Below, one piece after another: positions 1-7,584 of a DNA stretch of 19,545 nt. The notes under the pieces are model-generated. The model did not search any database. It worked only from the letters and a program-made list of their open reading frames with translations, and had not been told where the DNA came from. Positions within the stretch are counted from its first letter, which is position 1. Each line of letters begins with the position of its first letter. Made by a program: the position numbers and the translations under genes. Source of the stretch: Pseudomonadota bacterium (lineage in GTDB: Bacteria > Pseudomonadota > Alphaproteobacteria > Rhodospirillales > Magnetospirillaceae); NCBI GenBank assembly GCA_023458315.1, contig JAEXAH010000100.1, positions 1 to 19,545 on the forward strand, read 5' to 3'.

Positions 1-527
1 ATGTAGGTGTGACGGGACTGGGTTCGCGGTTGAACAATACTGTCGCGGAGAACGACCTCATGAGACGGGCAGATGACCACCCCGGGCAATTGGTGAATCC
101 GTTTCCACCAACCCTCGCCCACCTTCTCCTCGGCCTCGCGATGGCAGCCTGGGCAGTACCGCAAGGTCGTCGGGGCGGGAACGGTGCTCGCCGACACTCC
201 GAGACGCAAGCGGGGAGAACCCGCACGTCCTTCAAGCATCTCCCTCAGGGCAACCGAGGCGACCTCGGGCGGTTGGTAGGCTACATAGTAGGGATAAAGC
301 GTGTGCCGCCATGCGAGACGCTCTGGCGTAAGCCCGCGGTCCCGGGGAAGATTGCGGCTGAGTGCTGTTAAATGGCCGGGAAAGTCCACTATCGCTATCG
401 CGTCCGGCATCCCAAACAATTCGATGAGCGTCTGTTTCTCCGGCTGCCCACCCAAGTGACGGTGAAAGCGCGCAATGACGCTGTAGAGGGTCTCGTCGGG
501 ATAGATTTCCGGGAAGTACGAGACCAT
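1..527 (-). CDS. tniQ: TniQ/TnsD-family target-site selector, N-terminal part (cut by window edge)
   Basis: In Tn7-like elements TniQ/TnsD binds the attachment site and recruits TnsC. The frame is open from ATG 527-525 to the left edge, giving 175 residues without a stop. It begins MVSYFPEIYPDETLYSVIAR, the typical TniQ start (proline, then YPDE.LYS..AR.H). A zinc-finger region follows: LRYCPGC with Cys125 and Cys128, then WW..IHQLPGV and VICPSH with Cys153 and His156, in the usual TniQ order. The start lies 8 nt after the tnsC stop, so it is translated as part of the tns operon. The remaining C-terminal part, which decides whether it is a long TnsD or a short TniQ, is outside the window. Family assignment is firm; the subtype is open. 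Confidence 0.9.
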   Translation of the reverse strand, partial: MVSYFPEIYPDETLYSVIARFHRHLGGQPEKQTLIELFGMPDAIAIVDFPGHLTALSRNLPRDRGLTPERLAWRHTLYPYYVAYQPPEVASVALREMLEGRAGSPRLRLGVSASTVPAPTTLRYCPGCHREAEEKVGEGWWKRIHQLPGVVICPSHEVVLRDSIVQPRTQSRHTY

Positions 528-535
528 CGTCGACC

Positions 536-2158
536 TCAAGCGGTCAGGTCTGCCGATACGGGTCGAATGTGCCCGGCTGCGACAAGCGCCGCGTAACCGT
601 TCACCCCACTAGCCATTGCCCTGGAGACAATGGCAGGAAGGCTGTCCTGTGGTGGGAGCCCGACGGTCTTCTTGCGGGCAGCCCTTTTCGACGCTGGAGC
701 CGGGCACGGAACCAATTCGGGGCGCAACTGGGTCGACAACCTGGCCATCAACATCACCGGGTCCTCAGCCCCCCCTTGGTCTACGGCACTGGCCAACAAC
801 TTCTCGGCAATGTCCGGGGCGACGCCCAGGGCAAACAGAGCCTGACGCACGGCCTCCGCGCTGTCGGCCTGCGGTCGAGCCGGAAGGTTGGTGAGCGGCG
901 GGGCAATCCGCTTCTCCCCTTCCATGCTGGCGATCGCGTGGTTGAACATCTGCTCGACATGATCCTTGAGTGGCCTGATGTCGTCGTATTTGGCGATCGC
1001 GGCTCGGTCTCCACGCTTCAAGGCGTTGATCATCGGTTGGATCATGCGGAAATTTTCACGGGCCACATGGCGCAGAAGCTCCGCATCCAGGGTTTCTGGT
1101 CTCTTGCGGATAAGGCCAAGCGTGAGCGCATGAAGCTGGCCCAGCATGAACAGCTTCACCACCACATCGATGATGCCCTGGCTCTCATCGTAAAGGACCC
1201 GCCGAATATCATCGGTCAGGGCCCCCGGTTCCCGCAGCCACTGGTACTGCCACAAATGATCGATGAAGTGGTTCCAACTGGGCCCCGCCTCCATTCTTTC
1301 CCAGATCAGCCCGCTCGCCCTACGGGCTTGCCGGAAATCCCCTTGGAGTAGTGGAAGGGCGCCCAGGGTCCCGATGATGATGACGGGAATCCCGATGGTG
1401 TTAACCAGGGTCACCAGGAAATTCAGCATGGCCTCGTGGCCAGTTCCTCGGGCCTTCTTCAAGTGCTGGATTTCGTCGATGATCAGGACGCCGAGGGCAT
1501 GAAGATGTGCGACCTGACTCATCTGCACCATCATGTCATCGACCGATCGCCGGCTATTCCCGAACTTCCCCAGGTAATCCGTGCTGTGGTGCAGAGTGAA
1601 GTCCATCTCCTTGAAGAAGTTGATGCAAAGTTGCTTCGGGGAACCCTGATAGGGGCTGTCCAGCTTGAGCCAGGTGACCTGGTCCATGCTGCATGGTGTC
1701 GAGTGGTGGATAACCTGAGGGTAGAGCTCGAGGATGCGCTCAACGCTTTTGCTCTTTCCAACGCCAGAGCAGCCGATCAGGGCAAAACTGGTCGCCGTCG
1801 AGCGGACTTGGCGCGGGGCATAGTTGATGTCCTTCAGAACGCACCGATCATGGCCGTCCTGGAGAACGCGGATAAGGTCCCCGTTGGCCGGGTTGCGTCC
1901 GATGTAGCCCTGCCGGATTAGGGTGGAGAACCGCGCTTCCAGTTCAAGGTGCCGTTCCAGCGGCTGGAAATATCTCCCCAGGCGATGGATCGCATGGGCT
2001 CGAAGGTGCGCGGCGAGCTTGCGTTCGTTCTCATGGAAATCGGGCGGAGCCGCGAGCGCTTGAACCGCCTGTCTCGCCGACAAGATCGGAGGGAGCTTCG
2101 CTATGAGGGGATTATCGCGGTATTCCGGGAGATCTTCCGCCAGATGGTCAGATGCCAT
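536..2158 (-). CDS. tnsC: TnsC-like AAA+ ATPase, transposition regulator
   Basis: A 540-residue ATPase that links the target selector to the TnsAB transposase. Walker A is GCSGVGKS near residues 129-136. Walker B is LIIDE near 225-229, followed by IQHLKKARG as in TnsC/TniB proteins. The N-terminal 110 residues resemble the TnsB/TniQ-contacting region of Tn7-type TnsC. I chose ATG 2158 rather than the in-frame TTG at 2176 because AGGAGG lies about 9 nt upstream of it, and the TTG codon directly precedes that ribosome site. The start overlaps the end of tnsB by 11 bp, and tniQ follows after 8 nt, so coupled translation is likely. The C-terminal 120 residues have no motif I recognise. No frameshift or missing motif is visible. 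Confidence 0.93.
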   Translation of the reverse strand: MASDHLAEDLPEYRDNPLIAKLPPILSARQAVQALAAPPDFHENERKLAAHLRAHAIHRLGRYFQPLERHLELEARFSTLIRQGYIGRNPANGDLIRVLQDGHDRCVLKDINYAPRQVRSTATSFALIGCSGVGKSKSVERILELYPQVIHHSTPCSMDQVTWLKLDSPYQGSPKQLCINFFKEMDFTLHHSTDYLGKFGNSRRSVDDMMVQMSQVAHLHALGVLIIDEIQHLKKARGTGHEAMLNFLVTLVNTIGIPVIIIGTLGALPLLQGDFRQARRASGLIWERMEAGPSWNHFIDHLWQYQWLREPGALTDDIRRVLYDESQGIIDVVVKLFMLGQLHALTLGLIRKRPETLDAELLRHVARENFRMIQPMINALKRGDRAAIAKYDDIRPLKDHVEQMFNHAIASMEGEKRIAPPLTNLPARPQADSAEAVRQALFALGVAPDIAEKLLASAVDQGGAEDPVMLMARLSTQLRPELVPCPAPASKRAARKKTVGLPPQDSLPAIVSRAMASGVNGYAALVAAGHIRPVSADLTA

Positions 2159-4307
2159 CTTCCCCCTCCTCCTCAAGGCTTCTCAAGTACTCGGTTATGT
2201 CCGGCTCGCTGTAATCATCAGCCGGTTTTCCAACCGGAAACGGAATTACGTCGCCCGTACCCGTGGGAGCGGTGCCAGCGGACAAACGGAATGCTTCGCG
2301 TTCCTGGTTGCTTCGCCTTTCTTCCCGACGGTTTCCGCGGATGTCGCGAACTCGCTCCGAGGCGTTGCGCGTGTCCGGAGGCTGGAGCGCCCCGTCGGAT
2401 TTGGCGTCGTCGATGATGCCCTTAATTGCTTCGACCAGATTTATCCGGCCCTGAAGCTCCGCATGTTCGCCATCCTGTTTCTGGAGCCGCTCGTCCTTCA
2501 TGATCTGGTCAATTTCCCACAGCGTCTTGCCGCGGTGATGCCGGCTCTTGTCGGTGAGCGCGCAAGGAATGAAGCGCGTTGACCGGCCCATCCCCTCCTG
2601 CGAATAGACCTCGTCCATGTTGCGCGGATCGTAGGAGATGCGCACCTTCCATGTGCCGCGCTGACGCGCCCGCTCGAACCAGTGCTCTTCAATTGCCTTC
2701 GTGCAGCTGTAGAAACAGCCTTGGAATCGAATGCCGCTGGCTGTGACGAGCGCGTCGGCGCTCGGCATGAGGCTCAGTTTCACGGTCTCGGGTGGAATAC
2801 TTCTTAGCTTACCGCTCAGGTTCACCTTTCCCCAATTCCAAAGGTCAATCGGGATCGGCTGCACCTCATCGGCGATCATCGCCGGCGACTTCTCATACCC
2901 TTCAATCCGGTGTTCGTTGTTGAAGTAGAGGATGCAGTGGATGATGATCCTCGTGAACTCGTCGATGTTGAGGGTGGCGTCGAGGCGGTAGTCGTCTGCC
3001 CCCCGTGCCTTGTAGTCCTGCGCGATATAGCCGGGCGTATAGGCTTTGAATTTCGCGGGGAGAAGGCGGAAACGCCGTTCGACAACAGCTTTCCAATCCG
3101 CTCGATAAGGCGCTGTGTTCTCGACCCGAACGCCGAGGTGATTGGCAAGGTTATCAGCTGCCTCCCCGGCAAGTTCGCCTCTATCACCCAACAAGGCCTC
3201 GGGGATCGCATCGCACGGCCACAGGTCTTCGGTGATGTTGATGCCGAGCTGGCGGCAATAATCCACCTTCTCGCATGTGGCGTTGGCGAGGGCCATCATC
3301 GCGCCCACCCACGACGGCCCCTCGAAGCCGACATAGACACCCACGATCATGCGGCTGAAAACGTCGATAACGATGTAAAGGACGGGACGGCCGACGATCT
3401 TCCTACGGTCGTACCGCGACACCAGATAAAGATCAGCGATGGTCGCATCGATCTGATACCGTGAGGCTGGCCCCAGGGTCTCAGCGGTCGAGGAGCCCAG
3501 AATGGCCCGCATGTCCTTGTCATAAACGCGTGGCGTCCGGCGCTTGCGCTCGATAAGGAAGATGTCGTTGTCCTTCTCGAACCAGTAACGGAACTGGCGC
3601 AAAGTCGGAGTATCCTTCCGCGTGACCGCCACTTGCCTGCCGGTCGCCTCGTCGATGACCCGGTCGGAGAAGTGAGCCAGGACGAATTCGTCGTAGGCTT
3701 CCCTTATGTCCATCTTCCGGTTCATCGCGAACCGACGGGTCACTACAGCCTTGATGAGGCTCCGCACTTCCGGCGTAACGTTTACACCTTGCCGGTCTTC
3801 GCGATAGATGCGGCCGCGCTTCCTGTTCGAGACTGCCTTTGGCTTTCCACGCCCGCCGCAGCGGTCGTAATCCGGGAGCAAGGCATTGGGTGTCATACCC
3901 CGCTGCCAGTAGCGCCGCAGGTATCGGTAGATCGTGGACACGGGCGTCCCCGTGTCGCTGACCACCTGCTTTATCGCCCGAGCGCGCTGTTGGTCGCGGA
4001 AGATGCCTGGCTGGTCGCGAACCAATGGCTGGATGATTGCCCAGCCCTTGTCGCGCCGAGCCCGATGCTTCTCAGGAACGGTGGCCTCGGCCACGGGCAC
4101 CAGCCAGGGATCGTCTGCCGTGATGCGAACGATCCCCTCGGCCTCAAACTTTTCCACCTCCTCCATGGGCCGGAACAATGGCAGTGCGCGCGGATCGTGG
4201 ATATCGATTGCGAAGAAGCCCCTGCCGACAGGATCGATCCAGAGGATTCGCTCAAGGCGCCCTTCCCCGGGGAACTCGATCACCTGACTGACAAACAACT
4301 GGGCCAT
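2148..4307 (-). CDS. tnsB: TnsB transposase (DDE/rve integrase)
   Basis: The strand-transfer transposase that binds the element ends, cuts 3' ends and joins them to target DNA. The protein is 719 residues, close to Tn7 TnsB (about 700). A helix-turn-helix-like stretch (TGTPVSTIYRYLRRYW) lies near 119-134. The retroviral-type catalytic core shows all three acids: D287 in YQIDATIADL, D375 in LLGDRGEL and E410 in DWKAVVERRF. A Mu-type C-terminal beta region follows, and the tail is acidic. ATG 4307 overlaps the tnsA stop as TGATG and has a GGGGG run 7 nt upstream; a GTG at 4313 is the alternative and adds two residues. The gene looks intact and probably active. Confidence 0.94.
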   Translation of the reverse strand: MAQLFVSQVIEFPGEGRLERILWIDPVGRGFFAIDIHDPRALPLFRPMEEVEKFEAEGIVRITADDPWLVPVAEATVPEKHRARRDKGWAIIQPLVRDQPGIFRDQQRARAIKQVVSDTGTPVSTIYRYLRRYWQRGMTPNALLPDYDRCGGRGKPKAVSNRKRGRIYREDRQGVNVTPEVRSLIKAVVTRRFAMNRKMDIREAYDEFVLAHFSDRVIDEATGRQVAVTRKDTPTLRQFRYWFEKDNDIFLIERKRRTPRVYDKDMRAILGSSTAETLGPASRYQIDATIADLYLVSRYDRRKIVGRPVLYIVIDVFSRMIVGVYVGFEGPSWVGAMMALANATCEKVDYCRQLGINITEDLWPCDAIPEALLGDRGELAGEAADNLANHLGVRVENTAPYRADWKAVVERRFRLLPAKFKAYTPGYIAQDYKARGADDYRLDATLNIDEFTRIIIHCILYFNNEHRIEGYEKSPAMIADEVQPIPIDLWNWGKVNLSGKLRSIPPETVKLSLMPSADALVTASGIRFQGCFYSCTKAIEEHWFERARQRGTWKVRISYDPRNMDEVYSQEGMGRSTRFIPCALTDKSRHHRGKTLWEIDQIMKDERLQKQDGEHAELQGRINLVEAIKGIIDDAKSDGALQPPDTRNASERVRDIRGNRREERRSNQEREAFRLSAGTAPTGTGDVIPFPVGKPADDYSEPDITEYLRSLEEEGEDGI

Positions 4308-5149
4308 CAGCACGCCCCCGCCGCTCTGTTGCCAGCTTCGCTCGGTTGCAGCCAGTCCACTGGGATTGTGTGATCGAGAGGCTCCTCATCCATCGGGGCG
4401 GTGAGCGCCTTGCTGCCCAAGAGGTGGCGGACCAGCATCAGCGCCGTTCCTCCCTCCATCGACAATCGGGCGTCCATCTCGCGGCAAAATTGCCCAAGGC
4501 TCATTTTCGGGTTGTAGGGGAGTTCCCTGAGGAGGATGGCGGCCTTTTCCTCGAAATAACCGCCATATGGCTGGGTGAGCTCGCTTACTGTTGCGTGGTG
4601 CCGTATCCAGTCGATGTTGCGGGCTCGCACCATCGGGATGTCCAATTCGGTGACGATGCCCCAATCTACCCCTTGCTCAGCCCAATATCGGCGCTCGATC
4701 TCCAGCTTCTCCAGTACCCGTTTATCGTCGAGGTCCTGGGCGCGCTTTACGGCCCGGGCCAGCAGCACAACCTTGCCGTCGCGAACGATGTCGATGAGAA
4801 AGTCCGTCGTCATCACCAGTGGCACCCGCGAGCTGATATCCCGGGGATGGTCGAAGCCAAGGCTTTCTGCGATTCTTTGGGTCCCGTCGCGGTCCAAGGG
4901 GAACTGTTCGCGAATATCCTCGACGGCATCGTCCCAGTCGAACAGATGGAAGACGTGCCGCTCAATGTCGGACAGGAAGTGGTGGACGCGCCCGGTCTTC
5001 AGGCCCTTCGGCCGGCTGGAACGCCCATGCGAAGGGACGTCCGAAATCTTGAGCCACGGCTTGTAATCGGCACCGCGGCCTTGCCCCCGGCCTTCCTTCT
5101 GGAAGCGCGCGATTTTCGCTTCATCGAACCCGTAGCGCTTCCTTGCCAT
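4307..5149 (-). CDS. tnsA: TnsA endonuclease (heteromeric transposase subunit)
   Basis: TnsA cuts the 5' strands at the transposon ends and works with TnsB so that the element leaves its donor completely. The 280-residue protein has the usual length and order: N-terminal nuclease domain, then a winged-helix C-terminal domain. Likely catalytic residues are E63 (FLSDIERHVF), D116 (TTDFLID) and K135 (ARAVKRAQDL). The glutamine two places before the lysine in Tn7 TnsA (QVK) is an alanine here, which I believe is common in this TnsA subgroup. EKLEIERRYW near 147-156 is also typical. I chose ATG 5149 over ATG 5170 because GGGGGAG sits 4 nt upstream and homologous proteins usually begin close to the KRYGFDEAKIARF stretch. 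It is the first gene of the tns operon. Confidence 0.93.
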   Translation of the reverse strand: MARKRYGFDEAKIARFQKEGRGQGRGADYKPWLKISDVPSHGRSSRPKGLKTGRVHHFLSDIERHVFHLFDWDDAVEDIREQFPLDRDGTQRIAESLGFDHPRDISSRVPLVMTTDFLIDIVRDGKVVLLARAVKRAQDLDDKRVLEKLEIERRYWAEQGVDWGIVTELDIPMVRARNIDWIRHHATVSELTQPYGGYFEEKAAILLRELPYNPKMSLGQFCREMDARLSMEGGTALMLVRHLLGSKALTAPMDEEPLDHTIPVDWLQPSEAGNRAAGAC

Positions 5150-5219
5150 GGCTCCCCCAGAGGTAGCCATTCCACTCTAGGGTGAACGTGGTCTCCGGGT
5201 AAAGGGCGCTTCCTGGTTC

Positions 5220-5271
5220 AAACTTTTTTGTCTGATCCAAAGTTTTTTGTCCTCACGCAAATTTTTTTGTC
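5220..5271 (-). repeat. Three A-tract direct repeats, probable TnsB binding sites
   Basis: On the minus strand the motif GACAAAAAANTTT occurs at 5271-5259, 5251-5239 and 5232-5220, offset by 20 and 19 bp (about two helical turns). The outermost copy lies just inside the terminal TGT. Tn7-like ends carry arrays of short TnsB sites in this position, so this function is inferred from place and spacing. The array ends about 50 bp upstream of the tnsA start. As in Tn7, TnsB bound here could repress the tns operon, which would have to start transcription in or beside the array. Confidence 0.85.
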
Positions 5272-5274
5272 CGC

Positions 5275-5284
5275 TCACACGTCC
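5275..5284. other. Transposon-host junction with likely 5-bp target duplication
   Basis: The element's last base is placed at 5279, where minus-strand TGT begins. The host glycosyltransferase reads CTG GAC G, and its last codon (GTG) and stop (TGA, 5277-5275) are completed by transposon bases. If the family's 5-bp duplication holds, the duplicated bases are 5280-5284 (CGTCC on the plus strand). The second copy should flank the unseen far end. The exact edge could be off by a base or two because only one junction is visible. Confidence 0.75.
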
Positions 5285-6276
5285 AGCGGCCGCAGGAAGC
5301 CCAGGAACTGCGCCGCCACCCGATCCCACGAGAACCCGGCGGCATAGGCGCGGCAGAGTTGGGGATCGAGTTCCAGCGCCGCCAGCGCCGCCGCCCACAG
5401 ATCGTCGCCCAGCACACCCACCGGCGCGGTGCCGACCACGTCCAGCGGCCCGGGCACGGCGAAGGCCGCCACCGGCACGCCCGAGGCCAGGGCCTCGAGC
5501 ATCACCAGACCGAACGTGTCGGTCAGCGACGGAAACACGAAGCAATCAGCGGCGGCGAAATAGCGCGACAATTCGGCGTCGCCATTGGCGATGCGCCAGT
5601 CCACCTGCGGGAAACGCTTCATCAGCGCCGCCCGCGCCGGGCCGTCGCCCACCACCATCTTGGTGCCCGGCAGGTCCAGCGACAGGAAGGCGGGCAGGTT
5701 CTTTTCCACCGCCACCCGCCCCACATACAGGAACAGCGGCCGCGGCACCGCCAGGAAATCCTTGGGCTGCGGCCGGAAGGTGGCGGTATCGACGCCGTGC
5801 GACCATTCCACCGCGTTGGTGAAGCCCCATTCGGTCAGTTCGCGGTAGACGCTGGGCGACGGACACATCACCGCCGCCGACGGCGCATGGAACCGGCGGA
5901 TCAGCGCATAGGGCCACGACAGCGGCACCCCGGTGCGGGCACGGACGTAATGGGGGAACTTGGTGTGATAGGCGGTGGTGAACGGATGGCCGTTCCGCAG
6001 GCACCACGCCCGCGCCGCCCAGCCCAGCGGCCCCTCGGTGGCGACGTGCACCGCCTCGGGCGCGAAATCCTCCAGCGCCGCCGCCAGCCGCCGCCCGGGA
6101 AACAGCGCCAGCGGGATTTCCGGATAGCTGGGGCACGGCATGGTGCGAAAGCCGCCCGGCTCGATCACCGCCACCTTGTGCCCCATGGCCCGCAAGGTGT
6201 CGGCCAGGGTGTCGAGCACGCGGACGACGCCGTTGCGCTGGGGATGCCAGGCGTCGGTCACGATGGCGATGCGCAT
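5275..6276 (-). CDS. GT4-type glycosyltransferase, 3' end fused to transposon end
   Basis: A 333-residue cytoplasmic or membrane-associated glycosyltransferase of the GT-B fold, related to GT4 enzymes such as SqdX-like and mannosyltransferase-like proteins. Visible features: the N-terminal MRIAIVTDAWHPQRNGV nucleotide-fold start, HGVD at 160-163, YVGRVAVEKN near 184-193, VVGDGP near 208-213, and the C-terminal donor-site motif TDTFGLVMLEALASGVPV with D253 and E261 in the EX7E position. The aspartate there is common in this subgroup. Donor and acceptor cannot be read from the sequence; a glycolipid or surface sugar is plausible. ATG 6276 has GGAG 8 nt upstream. The last codon and stop come from the transposon, so the original C-terminus may have been slightly different. 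All catalytic parts are retained, so activity is probably preserved. Confidence 0.88.
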   Translation of the reverse strand: MRIAIVTDAWHPQRNGVVRVLDTLADTLRAMGHKVAVIEPGGFRTMPCPSYPEIPLALFPGRRLAAALEDFAPEAVHVATEGPLGWAARAWCLRNGHPFTTAYHTKFPHYVRARTGVPLSWPYALIRRFHAPSAAVMCPSPSVYRELTEWGFTNAVEWSHGVDTATFRPQPKDFLAVPRPLFLYVGRVAVEKNLPAFLSLDLPGTKMVVGDGPARAALMKRFPQVDWRIANGDAELSRYFAAADCFVFPSLTDTFGLVMLEALASGVPVAAFAVPGPLDVVGTAPVGVLGDDLWAAALAALELDPQLCRAYAAGFSWDRVAAQFLGFLRPLDV

Positions 6277-6411
6277 GAGGAAACTCCGTATGGGCAGTTT
6301 CCCGCAGGACCGGAGCTGCGAACGCCAAATCTGGCGGGCGCCGCGACTGCCGCCATTGAGGCGGCGGCCAAGGGCGCGGATGCGCCCGCCCGGCGAGGGA
6401 AAATCGAAGCG

Positions 6412-6447
6412 AGATCATCGAGCGTCAAATATGACGGTCGATGATCT
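6412..6447. repeat. 16-bp inverted repeat with 4-nt loop between murI and glycosyltransferase
   Basis: Arms 6412-6427 (AGATCATCGAGCGTCA) and 6432-6447 pair with one mismatch around the loop AATA. It sits in the 213-bp gap between murI and the downstream glycosyltransferase, closer to murI. There is no U-run directly after it on either strand, so a classic rho-independent terminator is unlikely. An operator for a dimeric regulator or an mRNA-stabilising hairpin are both possible. I see no other clear signal in the rest of the gap. Confidence 0.6.
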
Positions 6448-6489
6448 AAAACCGCACCCGCCATACGGCAAGTGACAGGACGGTGAAAA

Positions 6490-7335
6490 CTACAAATTCG
6501 CCAGTTCCACATCCGGCACCGGTCCCAGGGCCGGGAACAGGCGGGTGGCGATGCGGGCGAAGCGGTCGGGGGCGTCGGTGGCGATCAGCGACAGGCCGCC
6601 CGTCGACCCGGCCGGGGCCGACAGGCCGCGCCGCGCCAGTTCGTCGGCGGCCTGGGCGGCCACCGCCTCGGCGCAATCCACCAGTTCCACCCGCTCGCCC
6701 AGAACCCGGCGCAGGGCACCGGCCAGCAGCGGGAAATGGGTGCAGCCCAGCACCAGGCAATCGGCGGCATCCGCCCCCAGAAAGCTGGCGCCCAGGTAAT
6801 GGCGGACCATGTCCTCGGCGATGGGGCCGTCGGTCAGCCCCTCTTCGGCCAGGGCGACGAACATGGGGCACGGCACCTGCTCGACCCGGGAATCGGGACG
6901 GTGGGCCAGGATGGCGCGGGCAAAGGCGCCGGAGCGGCAGGTGCCCTCGGTGGCGGCGACCACGATGCGGCCCGAGCGCGACCGTCGGGCGGCGGCGACG
7001 GCGCCAGCCTCGACCACCCCCAGCACCGGCAGGTCGGCATGGGCGGCGGCCAGCGGCGCCAGGGCATGGGCCGAGGCGGTGTTGCACGCCACCACCAGCA
7101 TCTTGATGCCGCGCGCCGCCAGGAAATCGGCGGCGTTGCCGGCATAGCGCACCACCGTGGCCGGGGATTTGGTGCCATAGGGCAGGCGCGCCAGATCGCC
7201 CAGATACAGCAAACGCTCGGCGGGCAGTCGCCGCCGTAACGCCGCCGCGACGGTCAGGCCGCCGACGCCGGAATCGAAGACGCCGACCGGAAGCGACGAC
7301 GGCGCCCCAACTACGGTATTCACCGGACCAGACAC
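6490..7335 (-). CDS. murI: Glutamate racemase
   Basis: Converts L-glutamate to D-glutamate for peptidoglycan synthesis in the cytoplasm. Family motifs are intact: VGVFDSGVGGLTV with D21 and S22, ACNTASA with C84, and VLGCTHFPLL with C198, the two cysteines being the paired acid/base residues. The open frame extends back to a GTG at 7401. A possible -10 box (TACAAT, minus strand 7410-7405) would put the mRNA start just downstream of that GTG, and homologues start shortly before the GVFDSG motif. I therefore place the start at GTG 7335, preceded by GAGG 8 nt upstream; GTG 7323 is also possible. The protein is then 281 residues, normal for MurI. It is divergent from the sensor operon that begins at 7585. 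Confidence 0.93.
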   Translation of the reverse strand: MSGPVNTVVGAPSSLPVGVFDSGVGGLTVAAALRRRLPAERLLYLGDLARLPYGTKSPATVVRYAGNAADFLAARGIKMLVVACNTASAHALAPLAAAHADLPVLGVVEAGAVAAARRSRSGRIVVAATEGTCRSGAFARAILAHRPDSRVEQVPCPMFVALAEEGLTDGPIAEDMVRHYLGASFLGADAADCLVLGCTHFPLLAGALRRVLGERVELVDCAEAVAAQAADELARRGLSAPAGSTGGLSLIATDAPDRFARIATRLFPALGPVPDVELANL

Positions 7336-7430
7336 GACGTTATCCTCGGCATTTTCCCGCCACTTGCTGTAGGATGATGAAGATTTAATGGACTCTGGCA
7401 CGCTATTGTACCCTGACGACGGCGACCGGC

Positions 7431-7459
7431 TTGGCCGGTACGCACAAATGTCCTATAAA
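7431..7459 (+). promoter_or_regulatory. Probable sigma-70 promoter for the sensor/partner-switch operon
   Basis: TTGGCC at 7431-7436 and TATAAA at 7454-7459 are separated by exactly 17 bp and point toward the gene at 7585. The -10 matches the consensus in five of six places and the -35 in four. It would give a leader of roughly 120 nt. The 183-bp region between murI and this operon is shared by divergent genes. No operator is evident. Confidence 0.55.
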
Positions 7460-7584
7460 CTCGGATGGGGCGAAGCAACCCCTTTCGGGGCGGGCTTCTG
7501 AATATCGTGGGGTTCGACGTGACACGCAGTGCATTCTCGGCATGGGACGGCCGCGCCGCCCCCTTCTCGTTCGGAGCCTGAGCA

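Larger units (their letters stand above)
1..5279 (-). mobile_element. Tn7-like transposon, tnsA-side end (left part outside window)
   Basis: Seen: an inward-reading run tnsA-tnsB-tnsC-tniQ starts about 110 bp inside a terminal TGT at 5279-5277. The outermost bases (minus strand TGTGAGCGGACAAAAAA) closely resemble the Tn7 terminus as I recall it (TGTGGGCGGACAAAAT), and three A-tract repeats follow. Known of the family: TnsA and TnsB form a cut-and-paste transposase, TnsC is the AAA+ regulator, and TniQ/TnsD chooses the site; Tn7 makes a 5-bp target duplication. Its coding DNA is visibly less GC-biased than the flanking host genes, which fits horizontal transfer. The other end, any cargo and any second target selector lie left of position 1, so size and completeness cannot be judged. 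No cas gene or CRISPR repeat is visible, so there is no sign in the window of an RNA-guided type. Confidence 0.93.

Noticed and set aside
569..1351. Plus-strand open frames across the transposon genes, including those at 9-371 and 372-596
   Set aside because: The minus strand carries TnsC and TniQ with intact family motifs over the same bases.
1..5279. Possible CRISPR-associated transposon
   Set aside because: A TniQ gene is present but there is no cas gene or repeat-spacer array in the window; the unseen part of the element could change this.
6412..6447. Palindrome as a rho-independent terminator of murI
   Set aside because: No U-run follows the stem on the minus strand, so it was kept as an unexplained inverted repeat.
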